A stretch of 64,000 bases of DNA. Source: Megalobrama amblycephala (Eukaryota > Chordata > Actinopteri > Cypriniformes > Xenocyprididae). Below, piece by piece: positions 46,431-57,080 of this stretch; the first letter of the stretch is position 1, and the number at the start of each line of letters is the position of its first letter. The position numbers and the translations under genes are program-made. The stretch is taken from contig NC_063063.1 of assembly GCF_018812025.1 (NCBI RefSeq), positions 1-64,000 of the forward strand, read 5' to 3'. Below the pieces are notes generated by a model. It saw nothing but the letters and a program-made list of their open reading frames with translations, was not told the DNA's origin and did not search any database.

Positions 46431-46539
46431 CTCACTGACCTTCTGACTGTCGCCGCTGATGTCTTTTCTGGTTGCTGATCCTCCTCCTGCTGGCTGTTTC
46501 AGGAGTGAGCATTTGCCTGGGAAGGAGGGATATTTCTGG

Positions 46540-46556
46540 CAGTGATCTATATATAG
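46540..46556 (-). promoter_or_regulatory. Possible TATA box of tmem100-like gene
   Basis: CTCTATATATAGATC on the minus strand lies about 115 bases upstream of the start codon. It could set a start site near 46520. CCAAT motifs (46749 on +, ATTGG near 46785) lie further upstream. Inference only. Confidence 0.35.
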
Positions 46557-46986
46557 AGCTGGAAGAGAACAGGAGAGTCATGCAATCGTTATTTGCCAAG
46601 GTGACAGTTTTACTCACTTCCTCTCTCAGGCTGCGACGTGTTCCTTGTTCCGTTGCATTTGTTGAGTCTCCCCTGCTTGTAGCAGCAGCACATTGTCTGT
46701 TTTGCTAGCAGAGCTGACTGGAGTCTTCAGAGCCGAGGGCCAGGGAGGAGCCAATGAGAGCAGAGGGTCTGGTCGGAGCCGTCCGATTGGCTGCCTTTCT
46801 CATGATGGCAGATGGTTTGAGAGAGCTCCAAACAGGAGTGTTATTGATGATGCTGATATATCCACAGCGTATGCCACCTACATTAATGCTCGTGTCCTGC
46901 CCTCTCACGCTTCTGGTCTTTCTTTTTCTATAAATACATATAAAATGTTTGAATTCACTGAATTCAAAAGACAAAACAACAAGACC

Positions 46987-47027
46987 TTGAATGAATGAAT
47001 GAATGAATGAATGAATGAATGAATGAA
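46987..47027. repeat. (GAAT)n microsatellite
   Basis: About ten GAAT units followed by a short GTGTGTATGTG run. Confidence 0.9.
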
Positions 47028-47365
47028 TGTGTGTGTATGTGCTTCTTTATAAACACACACAGTAGAATAGTATTTTTGCAAAGCCACATTTTCTATCGCA
47101 GTAGTTTATTAATTAATAGACATTTCTTATTTTTAATACAGCTGCAAATGATTGCACTCCTTAATGAAGTTTGTAATTGCAATAGAATATAAATGTCTCA
47201 CCTGGAAAACTTTTGAACAGTTTGAACTTTGTCTGCAATAGTGAAGAAAAGACTGTGGGAAGCTGCTGGACATTTAAGGTGGAGTTAAAACAAAACCACA
47301 TCTCACACTGGAAAATATAGGAAAAAAATGGATAAAATGGCCAGACAAGCTCAAAGATTGGATCT

Positions 47366-47705
47366 ACAATGGTTCCAGAAAGTATTCAGATCCTTTCTTT
47401 CTTTTGCACATTTTGTAATGTTGCAGTCTTATGCTAAAATTATTCAAATTAAGACTCCATACCCCATAATGACAAAGCAAAAATCAGTATTGTCATAACT
47501 TTGCAAATTTGTTAATGAAAAAACTGAAATATCACACTAATATAAGTATTCAGACCCTTTGCTATGACATTTGAAATTTAGATCAGGTGTATCCCATTTC
47601 TCTGGTTTACCAGAAAAATCTGTGGCAAATTCAGTGGATTGGACATGAGTGCTCAGATTCACCTTCCAACAAGAAAATCACCCTAAGCACACAGCCAAGA
47701 CAATT
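47366..47705 (+). mobile_element. Tc1/mariner transposon fragment
   Basis: The left part CTACAATGGTTCCAGAAAGTATTCAGATCC is a Tc1-type terminal sequence. At about 47665-47700 the phrase CCTAAGCACACAGCCAAGAC is a decayed remnant of the transposase region that normally reads DPKHTAK. The middle is deleted and the element is inactive. Confidence 0.75.
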
Positions 47706-48049
47706 CAAGACTATATAGATTAATATATTTCTGTAATGACAGGTCTCTGAGTGTTTGGCATTGTAACGGATACGACAATGATGATATGTTTGGTCTTGGC
47801 GGAATAAATCTGCTACGCTGCTGCAGAGACTTGCTACTACCAAAACACACACGACACGCTGCTGTGAGCGAGTAAGACATGCTGCTGCCGAATAATACAG
47901 CATACATAACCCATAAATACATAAGCCGTAGCAGATTTATACAGGTGGAGCTGGGGAAAGTGGAGGTTTTCTGAAAGTGCGCTGCAACTGCTTCAACAAA
48001 CACTGACCAAGTATTTAAAGGTTGAGCAGCGATCTCATTGGCTACTGAT
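47706..48049. other. Gene-free sequence
   Basis: Nothing recognised. Confidence 0.4.
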
Positions 48050-48595
48050 AAGAGGTGTGCCCAAATACTAAATCCGTATTCGGAAAGGCACGGGGGGAAA
48101 AAACACTGTCTACGGAGCCCCGAAAGGGACATGGTTAGTCGCTTGCTAGCAGGAGCCTGTTACTTTGTAGTACAACAGATTTCACTTACCACATAAAGAG
48201 TAAGGAGAGATGGCTGATGGCTGAGGACAATGGTGAATGGTTTGCAGTTCCTGAGTGTCACTGAGAAATATCTAATCTTGTGAAATGTGTAATAAGTTCT
48301 ACCTAGTATACACACAGTATGTGTGATTGCGAATCTTGAAAGTGAAAGTAAAAGTGTGCACGCATTCAAAAGCGATTTCAATACTCTGCATATTAACAGA
48401 AGCTTCCTGATGCTGGCAAATTATTTACATTATAATTACCCAACTATATAACTGAAAGAGAAAGCAAAGCATATATATAGAAAGAAATATATTTTTTCCT
48501 CCCATCTCATGTGTATTCCCTTTAGGGGCTCCGTAGTATACGTCATTTCCTTTCCGAATATGGTATTCCGCTTCGGGCACGTCTCTACTATTGAT
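48050..48595. mobile_element. Long-armed inverted repeat element
   Basis: Arms at 48050-48132 and 48513-48595 are imperfect reverse complements over about 80 bases, with shared words CGTATTCGGAAAGG, CTACGGAGCCCC and AAAGGGA. They enclose about 380 bases. This looks like a foldback or MITE-type element; its class is unknown. Confidence 0.65.
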
Positions 48596-50234
48596 ACAGC
48601 AGGAACCAGTCGGCTGTGCCCTATAGAGAATCATGTGATTGCGTTAAGAGACAGATTGAGTTAAGGACCTATCAGCCTGCACCATCTAGAGTTAAATGAC
48701 AGAACTTTTGTGATTGATTATATATATTCAGAAAATTGTTATGCATTTGTTTCTATTTTAAATAAAAAACCTGTTCTCATTTAACAAATCTATTCACTCA
48801 GTTAATGTTTTCTAATAATGGCATGTACTCCCCACATCAACACTCGAAGAAAAACCAATTCATTCTAGGCACAAAGCAACATCACACACTGCCAAATGGA
48901 ACATGATGCACAAAAGGACAGAGCTTTTTATCTGAGAGAAGCTTTTAGATGAAGATGTTCAACATCTGCAGTCCATGTGGCTAATTATATGCTTGCTTCT
49001 ATTTATACAACCACGAGAATCAAACTGGGGGATTCAACGCAACGAGCACAGAGTAAGAACAATGTGATCTGATTTGCTGGATCACGTTCTGCACAAATAG
49101 AGAAATTACACAAATTACAAGAACATTTGGTCAAAGGAGCATTTCTTGAAGAAGCAACTGAAATGTATTTCAGTGTAAAAATACAGGGCTTCTTGTGTGA
49201 GCTCTGCATGCGTTAAACCTGTGCAGCTGTCTATATGCACCGAATGAGTTCATGCATAGCTTGCACCATTAGCACTATTGTAGTTTCTCTCCTTCCAATG
49301 TGGGGTTCATGTCGTGGGAAGCAAAGTGTAGCCTGCAGGGTCCCATTCAATAACTACGAAAATCCCCCTCTAATGGATGTTATAGGTGACTGAACGAGGA
49401 GAGGGGAGCCCAGGGAGAGTGAGAGAAAGAGAGAAATGAAGAGGAGTAGTAAACACATTTAAACCAGCACTTGGATCTATAGAAACACATTTCAGTGATA
49501 AATTGTGTGAAAAGAGCATAGGAAATGAATGTTGCCTATCAGATGAACCCGAGGAGCATTACAGCAGTGAGAGGATGCCATATGTCCGGTCACCTGACAT
49601 TAGTGCGATGACTCACTGGTGCCCAGCGAGGTACGACACACTGAGCTCTGCCTACAGCTCCACCTGTCACCCGGTCTGGTGCCATTTGTGCCAACTTATC
49701 ATTGCATCTCAGCCACCGAACAAATGATAAATGCACTCTAAGGGGAAATGTACTTTTGTCTGTTTAAAGCACAGCCGTAGCCGTACAGACTGGCTGGGGA
49801 GTGTGAGAGTCTTTGATTCTCCACAGCATCTACAGCACAAACTAGTCATGGCGAAAGGCTTGGATGCTGCTGATGGGTAATTAGCCCAGTTCTGTAGGAG
49901 CACGTGGGCGAGAACTATCATGGAAGGAGGAGCGCTGATGGATTGATTGAAAGAAGAGGAAAAGAGCAAGGATGATCTCCTTTGTTGCATCTTATCCATA
50001 TTGTACGAACTTAACAGAGGCATGCTTTCAGAAAGATTCCCTAGACACACTCTAGGGAAAATCTGAGGAAATCCTGAAGGTTTCAAAGAGCCAAAGTCTG
50101 AGTAATCATCTAAATCCAGGAATTTCATTCAAAGGGCCGTGAAGAGACTGAGCGAGGTCTGTCTAGAAAATATACAGTATAAAACAGCCTATAGAATTTC
50201 CAGTAACACTCAAAAGGTTCTTCCTATTAACATA
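48596..50234. other. Gene-free, mostly unique-looking sequence
   Basis: No coding gene is supported. The part at 49240-49740 lacks visible repeats and could hold regulatory sequence, but this cannot be tested from one genome. Confidence 0.4.
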
Positions 50235-50525
50235 AGTTAAGGGGATAGTTCACCAAAAAATAAAAATACTGTCATCATTTACTCGCCTTCGTGTCATTCC
50301 AAACCTGTGACTTTCTTTCTTCTGTGGAGCACAAAAGAAGATACTTTGAGAAATGTCTCAAGTGTTTATTGGTCCATACAATGAATGGAAGTCAATGCAT
50401 GAGCTCCAATGTTGTTTGGGCCCGACGTTCTTAAAAATATCTCCTTTTGTGTTCCACAGAAGAAAGTCAGTCATACAAGAACAACACGAGGACAGTAAAT
50501 GATGATGAATGATCATTAACCCTTT
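50235..50525. mobile_element. MITE with AAGGGGATAGTTCACC left end
   Basis: The left half (GGATAGTTCACCAAAAAATAA, then CTGTCATCATTTACTCGCC) is mirrored by the right half (CGAGGACAGTAAATGATGATG), around a centre with CTTCTGTGGAGCACAAAAG and its inverse CTTTTGTGTTCCACAGAAG. A common cyprinid inverted-repeat element; the right terminus is worn. Confidence 0.75.
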
Positions 50526-50719
50526 AATGCAATACATGACGTAACAATGAACAATATTTTGACAGCATTTACTGATCTTGATTAATTCTCATTTCTACAA
50601 ATACTTATACATTTTTAGCATTACAGGTTCATTTAAATTAGGTAAAGTATAAAGAACAAACATGAAACGGCAATGAACAATAGTATAGGTTTTTTTTTTT
50701 TTTTTTAACATATTATTAT

Positions 50720-51000
50720 TGTCATGCTGTGGTTGATGCAGGAATGAGAAAAGTGCAGCAGTCTTTTATTAACCCCAAAAATCAAAATAACAAAATACTA
50801 GAAACTCTCTACACACGGACAGAACAACCACAATAAAACTGAGGAGAATGGACAGCCATGGCTACAAACTGAGGGATATAAATACAAAAGATAATCACTG
50901 AAAGGAAACGAGAAACAGGATTGTAATCAAACAATGAGTAACCAAGAAAACAAATGCAAACAAAAGAAAACAGAACAGGAAAAACAACTCTAACGCAGGC
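50720..51000 (-). mobile_element. LTR fragment
   Basis: On the minus strand an AATAAAAGACTGCTGCAC poly(A)-like region near 50770-50750 and a terminal CACAGCATGACA look like the 3' part of an LTR. Its upstream side ends where the MITE at 51004 is inserted. Confidence 0.45.
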
Positions 51001-51003
51001 TAA

Positions 51004-51367
51004 GGGGGCATTTACACGACAATGATATAAAAAAAACTGAAACATTTTTCTTTATATAGACCACGCTGTCAAAACGATCCCCGTTCGCACGGATCCGTGA
51101 AAACGACTAAAAACGCTGAATTGTGCATGTCAGGCCAGTAGTTTGTGATGTCACTGTGTAAAGAAAGACTATGCGCATGCGCACATACGCAGTCTTTCAC
51201 AGAGAACACGTAATACGCATGTGCATGTCATCACCATTTTCACAGATCCAGATCATTTTCAAAAACTTGCACTTTGAAAAAGTTTGCATTTTCAGGCCCC
51301 CAAAACGCAGCTGTCGTGTAAATGAATGGCCAAAAAGCATTAAAAACAATCTCATGTAAATGGCCCC
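51004..51367. mobile_element. Harbinger-like MITE with TAA target duplication
   Basis: The left end GGGGGCATTTACACGACA pairs with the right end TCATGTAAATGGCCCC. TAA stands on both sides (51001-51003 and 51368-51370). A 3-bp TAA duplication is the rule for PIF/Harbinger insertions. 364 bp, no transposase; the GCGCATGCGCA stretch near the middle is palindromic. Confidence 0.8.
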
Positions 51368-51370
51368 TAA

Positions 51371-53523
51371 ACATAACAATTATACTCTAAAATATATGAT
51401 ATAGAATATAATATTTATGAAAATGCTGTAAAAAAGTTGTTGATTAGTATACTGAAACAGGGAATCCCTGTGTTTTATGTTTTCCCTGTTTTCCCTGTCT
51501 TCATGTTTGGTTATCTTTGTTTTTCGTGTGTTCATGAAATAAAGACGGTTTGCTAATAGATCCTCACCTCTCCTGCTACAATCATATCTAATGCATTATA
51601 ATGGAAATGGATTGAATCTTATTTTAAAGTGTTACTGAATGTTCTTTAATGATTTTCATGACATTTCTAACTATTTGAATATAATGCTGATACATCACTG
51701 CACATTATCATTTAGAAGCTTTTATCTAAAGTTACTTACAAATAAGAATACAACAACAAGCCTTGAGTCCTAGTCGAATGTTTAGTTTCCTTGAACTCGT
51801 CCTGAACACGCAGAGAGCAGAAGGACAGCAAGAGAAGATCACATACTGAAAGGGCAAATTCCCATGTGGCATTAGCTCATCATATACTTCTGTACCTGCT
51901 GAGAACAAAATGCCACTCAGTGTTCAACTTTCACTACAAGCTCTGTAAAATCCTCAGAAGGCTGAACAGAATTATAGAATTATGGAAGATGACTTGTTCA
52001 AAGCAGCTGGTAAAACATGTTTGGTCTTTTCTGGGCTCATAAACGCCTCACAAAGCCTACTCATATTTGACTGTAGGTGATATGATTGTTATAAGTCAAC
52101 CCACGGTTATGTGCTGGGTGGATAATTGCATCATTCTCTGTTAATCACAGCTACATGCACTTTAACAAGCAATATCATTTCCCATTTTTCCAATTACAGT
52201 TAAGCTTCGGGGATTCAAAGCAGGTTCGCCAATGTCATTATTAATAGCAACATATCGATGTCTCTGTGGAAACTGAGCCATACTAAGCATAACAAAAGTC
52301 ATCACAGTGAGTCACGATGTGCCACTCACATAAACACATGATGTTTAAATGACATCCGTGCTTCATTTCAAATTAACAAGTTAGTTTTGTGTGTTTAATT
52401 TGTCCAGTGACACAGTCAAGAGCATCTGGGGGAAACAAAAACAAGCAACATCCATTTCTAAGAAAAAATAAGTTTAACGATTTATAGCGACAAATGAAGG
52501 CAAAACAATCTCAGGGTTAAAGTGCCACATCAGCTATTGTTCTTGGGGTGGCAGAACTTTAATTCACACAACATGTGCAAGTCTGCAGGTTATCTGATCC
52601 GTGGAACTGTGATGTGTTTGGAATTTGCTCCCTCTGGGCAAATAACCATGAAATAACCATAAAAGTTTAATTGAACACAATAGCAATGTGATTGTACCCG
52701 ATGCCACCCCTTTATACTCCAGACAGATCATGCCAATGGCACTCGTGTTCTGTATACATGGGGAAAGAGAGACCAGATATTCCTAAAAGAATGAGAGATG
52801 ACTGGACAGGCTTGTCACTAACACTCCATGCCTTACCATGCCAATAATATATTAAGTCCAAAGTATACTTTGTCTGTCCGTGTGACGCAATTTTTATCAG
52901 TTTTATGCACTTAGCAAAGTGACTACATATAGCTGCCATCAGCCGGATGGGGGAATTTTCAAGTGTTACAAAAAATAATTTTGTTGTGGATTAGTTGAAT
53001 TTGTGGAAAACTTCTGTCAGTAATGTCACTTACAGCAGCAAAAAATGAGTTTGTAAGATAAACGATACCTTTAAAAATGGCAGTGGCTACTGAGCAAACC
53101 ACATTGGGAAAAGGTCACGGTGTGTCTTGAACTTCAGTGGGCATTAAAGGGAGTTTAATTTGAGCCGCAGTGTTTAATGTAATCGGGAAATGAAGTCTGT
53201 AACTTAAAAACAAACGGAACAGAAATTAGCACAATAATTTAGATTAAAATAAGCATTTACAAGTATCATAAAATTTACACAAGAAACTGTACAGTAACTG
53301 TAATTGGATCTTATTAAATCCCTTACACTTAGGCCCCACAGGAAAAATAAACTAATGTATTCAGAGGTCCGTATAGAACATTCTCCTGCCGACGTGTTCA
53401 CACTTAGACTGCATCTATGTTTCTCCCTTTTAGCTGTTAATTAGTGATTTTAATCTGTATTTCTGCTTTATAACTGTGGACAAGCTTATTTCGTATACAC
53501 CACTTTTTAAAAACAATAATATG
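51371..53523. other. Gene-free sequence
   Basis: An LTR-like tail fragment (GAAATAAAGACGG) lies near 51535. The rest is unclassified and without coding support. Confidence 0.4.
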
Positions 53524-55088
53524 TAGGGCTGCACAATTAATCGAATTTCTATTTGCGATTACGATTATATGGAGTTTTATTTAACAAAATTTGGGAGGCG
53601 CACGTTAAGGTAATCAACCAATCAGTGCAAGAGGAAGCCGGTATATAAAGCCGTCTATCACCTCTATCCCGCGACAAGTTTCACAGCATCCCTCCACCAC
53701 CCCATCACCTCACTCTTGGCAGGTTTCTATCCCAGTTAAGGAGGGGACGTACTCTGGGTTCGGGCCAAAATCTGAGCTCGGAGCCCTCCACCGGACAGCA
53801 CTCCAAATACGCATAAATTACTATAAATTATAAATATACCATAAATTACTTTATTTGATTTCATGTACGTGTAAACTCGTGAAGGATGCCATGATTTCGC
53901 AATGTTCAAAGGCGCGAATACAAAAAATAATCCACTTACATTATTCTGTGTGTTTAGAGCATGTTACATTGTGAGAGGCGAATCACGGCTACTTCAGACT
54001 GTAAACGGTCTAACCCAGCACAACAAGAACTAGCAGTGCCGTAAGTGTGCGCTGATTGGTCGAACGCACGCGAAACACCAGCACCCGCCATTTGTAAAAA
54101 GCTGTGTACACAGCCTATATATTTACTCCACGAACTAACTCTACAAACATAAAAACAGTGGTAGATGGACCTCTCAACCTTAGACTAAAAAGAAAATCCA
54201 GCGTGCCTTTGAACGGACCAAACAAAACATGATTATGAAAGTGAAGTGACTTGTGGCCAAGTATGGTGACCCATACTCGGAATTTGTGCTCTGCATTTAA
54301 CCCATCCAAGTGCACACACACAGCAGTGAACACACACCCGGAGCAGTGGGCAGCCATTGCTGCGGCGCCCGGGGAGCAGTTGGGGGTACGGTGCCTTGCT
54401 CAAGGGTCTCACCTCAGTCGTGGTATTGAAGGTGGGGAGAGCGCTGGATATTCACTCCCCTCACCGACAATCCCTGCTGGACCTGAGACTCAAACCCATG
54501 ACCTTTGGGTTATAAGTCCGACTCTCTATCCATTAGGCCACGACTGCCCCCAATTTTCTGGTCAGCTAGCCACATTGGGCATCAACAACACAGCAAACAA
54601 ACACTTTTTCATATACTCTCTACTTTCTTTGAATAACAGTTCTATCTAACAGTTTATTAGACAGGACTGTTAAACAGAACGTAAACTAATGAAGACAGAC
54701 GGAGAATACGAGCTCTGGCTGAGCTGTTCTCAGCGCCATCAAAATAAAAGTCACAACAACAAGCGCAGTTTACGTCACTTCAGAGTTCCTGCTGGCGGCG
54801 CAAACGCAACCAGGAAAATGGCCCATGTGTTTTTTTTTATTTTTTATTTTTTTAAAGCACCTAAATCAACGCACAATTAGAAATTTGAGGCTTATTGCTA
54901 TAGAAAAGCAATAAAAACATTTAAGGAAGAGTGTGTTCAGCTTGTTCATGCAGTTGCTCCAAACAATGGTATAAAGCTATTCAAAACATCATTCAGTGTA
55001 AATTATGACAATCGTAATTAATAATCACAATTACAATTTCAAGGGAATAATCGACAATTATGATTTTTGTCATAATCGTGCAGCCCTA
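53524..55088. mobile_element. hAT-like element, TAGGGCTGCAC ends
   Basis: The left end TAGGGCTGCACAATTAATCG and the right end ATAATCGTGCAGCCCTA are inverted copies. Near-matching 8-mers AATATGTA and AATACGTA flank the GGGCTGC cores, a worn target duplication. About 1.56 kb without transposase. A tRNA-derived SINE lies inside (54237-54551). Confidence 0.75.
54237..54551 (-). mobile_element. tRNA-derived SINE (V-SINE-like), full length
   Basis: Read on the minus strand, it starts GGGGCAGTCGTGGCCTAATGG (A box in GTGGCCTAATGGATAG), has a B box GGGTTTGAGTCTC at 54497-54485 and continues with a central part containing GCACTTGGATGGGTTAAATG. It ends CACAAGTCACTTCACTTTC. The two pol III promoter boxes are well preserved. 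Confidence 0.85.
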
Positions 55089-55242
55089 ATACGTAGCCAA
55101 TATACTATATACTGTGATATTTTTGTCTCACAATATAGAGCATACAAAAATAAATGCAATTTGTTTTTAATTAGTCAGTAAGAAATCTGCCTAGCTAGTA
55201 ATATTAGCTATCTAGCTAACGCACCATATATGGTAGGTGAAG

Positions 55243-55477
55243 TTAAAGGTGCATTAAGCGATTTCTGAGAAACGCTGTTAAAAGTGGATCTGACCGAGCA
55301 CCAAAACACACCTGTAGCCAATCAGTAGTAAGGGGCGTGTCCTCTAATGATGGGAGACGTATCTGTTCTGCATAGTGTTTGTGAATTTGGGGGCGGGGCT
55401 ATCAATATAGGGGTGTGATCCTTTTGGATAAGGGTGTGTTTCGGTGATTTCACATAAATCACTTACTGCACCTTTAA
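55243..55477. mobile_element. Short MITE, TTAAAGGTGCA ends
   Basis: 235 bp with ends TTAAAGGTGCATTAAGCGATTT and AAATCACTTACTGCACCTTTAA. TTAA stands at both edges. It shares the first ten bases of its end with the element at 33347. Confidence 0.85.
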
Positions 55478-55663
55478 TAGGGACAGTTTTAAAAATGTGC
55501 ATCTAGAACAAGTTCAGGTTTAAGTATTTGGGTAATTTGCATTAATATGAAATTAAAAATGTCTCTCCAGCCAGGTAACCAAAGTTTGCACCCATAGCCA
55601 TAATTAGTGAAAACAAATAGGTATATGTAAACATTTTATTGTGTAAAAAATTTTATTGTGTAA

Positions 55664-55665
<2 letters not shown>

Positions 55666-55730
<65 letters not shown>
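55666..55730. repeat. (AT)n-(AC)n microsatellite
   Basis: About 50 bases of AT repeats followed by ACACACACAC. Confidence 0.95.
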
Positions 55731-56080
55731 CCCTCCAAAAGTTTGGAAACACGCCTGGCAAAGTGTGGTTTTGGACGATATCAGCATAAATCCTTATCAT
55801 TTTTTGGTGCAAATACATTAAAGTAACTTGACATTATCATTGAAGATCAGCAATAATAACTTTCATTTTGATTACATAATAATGGCAATATAAACATGTC
55901 AAAGTCAGACACGCCCCTTTGCCAGCTGTGATGCTGTTACTGGATTAAACTTGGCCCAGGTTTGTAATAGATCTTTGGGTCAGAACACCTTAATAGCTTC
56001 AACAATTGATTGCCAATTAAGTTTAGAATACAATGAACCAATCAGAACCCAATCGAGAATGTAAGTTTTTTACTATGTAT
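55728..56080. mobile_element. Tc1/mariner-like end fragment
   Basis: CACTACCCTCCAAAAGTTTGG followed by AAACACGCCTGG resembles Tc1-like ends in fish. No transposase part is visible, and the right limit is a guess. Confidence 0.45.
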
Positions 56081-56094
56081 AAACTGTTTATGTA

Positions 56095-56097
<3 letters not shown>

Positions 56098-56134
<37 letters not shown>
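56098..56134. repeat. (AT)n microsatellite
   Basis: About 37 bases of AT repeat. Confidence 0.95.
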
Positions 56135-56138
<4 letters not shown>

Positions 56139-56559
56139 TATGAATATATATAACAACGCTGCAATTCTTGATTCATTTGGTCCAAGTTTTCGCTCAGTTA
56201 AATGACAATTAATTATTCAACATCGCCATCTGGAGGTAAGTACAGTTCTTATGTTATTGCACCAAATAAACAACAAAATCTACCTACATTTTTTTAACCT
56301 AGAAGTAACATCGATTTTGATTATATAAAAGTTCTGATTCTTGTGGAGTAAAGGAAATAACCAAGACGACTCACTGCAAGCCCTGCAAACTAATGTGGCA
56401 AAACTGGAACCATTTAAATGCAGCTGTATGGCTGAACTAACGCTGAACACCGAGAGATGCATGCTTGATTAATCGCAAAAACTGTGTAATTTTCTGTAAC
56501 GACCCCCGTTTTGTTCAAGCTTTCAGATTGAGTACAAAGTAAAGATCTTACACTAATGA

Positions 56560-57080
56560 ATGATCTCACAGGTCACAGACCGCGCATCTTTAGTGTCGTC
56601 GTCTGCGATGCGCGTCTGCAGAGACTGCGTGTGACGCAGGCGACCAGCAGCCAATGGCGAGAGACACACGCGCAGCAGAGTTGCGCAGTTACATGGTGAG
56701 GAGCGCAGCCATTACACTTGATCTTAAATCTTTATAAACCGTCGCTCGGATTGCACTGGCCAAATCATTTCTCTACTAATTCCGTTATGGTGAACTGAAA
56801 GTAGCTCAAAATGTGAGCGGGATTTTACTGATCTCTGCCCAGGAAAGTTGTGAAACTTCACAAGGTGTAGCGCGTCTGCTAGTGTCAGTGTCCCTCGCCT
56901 CCTGCAAGTCCTCGCGTCTCGCACTGCGCTGTAATGATGGGCACTCCTCTCAGGAATCAGTCGTCTGCGGCGAGTTGCGTGCCGTTATGCGATGATGACG
57001 CCGCGCCTGCAGGCTCGTGTTCTGCGCGAGCGTCACAGCTCGAGGCCGCGGCTCCGGTTCTGCTCTGTGAGTCTATCGCT
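56560..57080 (+). promoter_or_regulatory. CpG-rich promoter region of the Myb/SANT-like gene
   Basis: This ~500-base stretch is rich in CG dinucleotides in an otherwise CG-poor neighbourhood. It contains a CCAAT box (AGCAGCCAATGGCGAG near 56650) and no TATA box, and it overlaps the first coding exon. Confidence 0.65.

Noticed and set aside
46003..46478. Long + strand and alternate-frame reading frames over the tmem100-like gene
   Set aside because: They are antisense or shifted shadows of the GC-rich tmem100-like coding exon.
46559..46617. A 59-base intron in the 5' untranslated region of the tmem100-like gene (GTGAGTA donor, TTCTCTTCCAG acceptor on minus)
   Set aside because: The splice sites look good, but the interval is shorter than usual fish introns and no transcript supports it.
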